From: Candidatus Brocadiaceae bacterium
GTDB lineage: Bacteria > Planctomycetota > Brocadiia > SM23-32
Assembly (NCBI GenBank): GCA_003567495.1
Contig: PWZK01000276.1
Location: 1 to 5,188, forward strand
DNA length: 5,188 nt
Direction of reading: 5' to 3'
The translations under genes and the position numbers were made by a program. Below the pieces are notes generated by a model, which saw only the letters and a list, made by a program, of their open reading frames with translations, had not been told where the DNA came from and searched no databases. Below, piece by piece: positions 4,934 through 5,188 of the stretch (position 1 is the stretch's first letter; each line of letters opens with the position of its first letter).

Positions 4934-5188
4934 TCAGGCCCGAAGGGCCGTCTGATTCATAGCCCGGGGCGCAAGCCCCGGGGAAAGGGCGCAAACAACA
5001 GAAAAGAGCCCCGCAGGGGCGATTCAAAGGTTTGGCGAACACAGGGCGAGCCCCTTTCTTGAGTCGCCCCGTCGGGGCTCAGTACGGGGTTGTGCTCAGG
5101 TTTCCCCGGGTTCCCTCCGGTCACCCGGGGCTACCTGCCTGCGCCGCAGCGCGGCAGGCAGGCGGGTGAGTCGGCCCTTCGGGCCTGA
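4934..5188. repeat. Composite palindromic (REP/BIME-like) element, copy B
   Basis: 255 bp, same orientation and order of parts as 1471-1720. Hairpins: GGCCC/GAA/GGGCC (4937-4949); CCCGGGGC/GCAA/GCCCCGGG (4963-4982), closed by a GNRA-type tetraloop; GCCCC/GCA/GGGGC (5008-5020); GCCCC/GTC/GGGGC (5066-5078); CCCCGGGT (5104-5111) with ACCCGGGG (5123-5130); GGCCC/TTC/GGGCC (5173-5185). The ends are exact mirror images over 16 bases: TCAGGCCCGAAGGGCC at 4934 and GGCCCTTCGGGCCTGA at 5173-5188. The inner arms GGGGCGATTCAAAGG (5016-5030) and CCTTTCTTGAGTCGCCCC (5053-5070) can also pair, making a larger cruciform. Long identical runs are shared with copy A, for example 25 bases at 5092-5116 and 1652-1676. 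No coding content. Confidence 0.88.
5134..5162. repeat. Extra palindrome inside composite element B
   Basis: CCTGCCTGC (5134-5142) is perfectly complementary to GCAGGCAGG (5154-5162) around GCCGCAGCGCG. At the matching place copy A reads CTATGAATGAGTCGG with no such hairpin, so this block has been added to B or lost from A. It replaces the TGAA part of the terminal inverted repeat. A related GGCAGACAGGCG string lies just outside copy A (1759-1770). Confidence 0.6.

Noticed and set aside
4845..5042. Antisense open frame of 65 codons near element B
   Set aside because: It spans the CAACGR patch and half of a repeat hairpin set, with no ribosome binding site and no family resemblance.

Overview
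The window comes from a diderm (Gram-negative-type) bacterium. It carries the 3' part of an outer-membrane TonB-dependent receptor, a complete exbB-exbD-tonB energising set, and a periplasmic substrate-binding lipoprotein of the BtuF type, all on the + strand. Together they read as an uptake locus for vitamin B12 or another corrinoid. The genes are moderately GC-rich and look like ordinary coding sequence. I cannot name the organism. The repeat-rich spacers resemble intergenic repeats of environmental genomes, such as Desulfobacterota or the Planctomycetota/Verrucomicrobiota/Kiritimatiellota group, but that is an impression and not an assignment.

Layout: 1-1293 is the C-terminal 430 residues of a BtuB-like receptor, open at the left edge. 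1294-1821 is a 528-bp spacer with two small palindromes, a short repeat module (1406-1448), a roughly 250-bp composite palindromic repeat (copy A, 1471-1720) and a short leader. 1822-2481 exbB, 2471-2887 exbD and 2889-3743 tonB form a tight operon: exbB and exbD overlap by 11 bp, and exbD and tonB are 1 bp apart. btuF (3775-4680) follows after 31 bp with a strong ribosome binding site. 4681-5188 is non-coding: a likely terminator built on a second copy of the short module, an A-rich CAAAT-type repeat, a perfect 13-bp inverted repeat, a CAACGR patch, and copy B of the composite repeat (4934-5188), which ends at the last base of the window.

How the genes work together: ExbB and ExbD form the proton-driven inner-membrane motor. 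TonB carries its energy across the periplasm to the outer-membrane receptor, and the BtuF-like lipoprotein would take the released corrinoid to an ABC permease (BtuC/BtuD). The permease is not in the window. The motor set next to receptor and binding protein suggests a dedicated TonB system.

The least ordinary content is the repeat pair. Each copy is a nested inverted repeat of about six GC-rich hairpins. The two copies keep the stems while loops, spacers and one whole stem differ, which looks like a mobile REP/BIME-type element. I see no convincing new protein system. The other points worth checking are a Glu-to-Gln replacement in the ExbB pore helix and a very acidic TonB linker.
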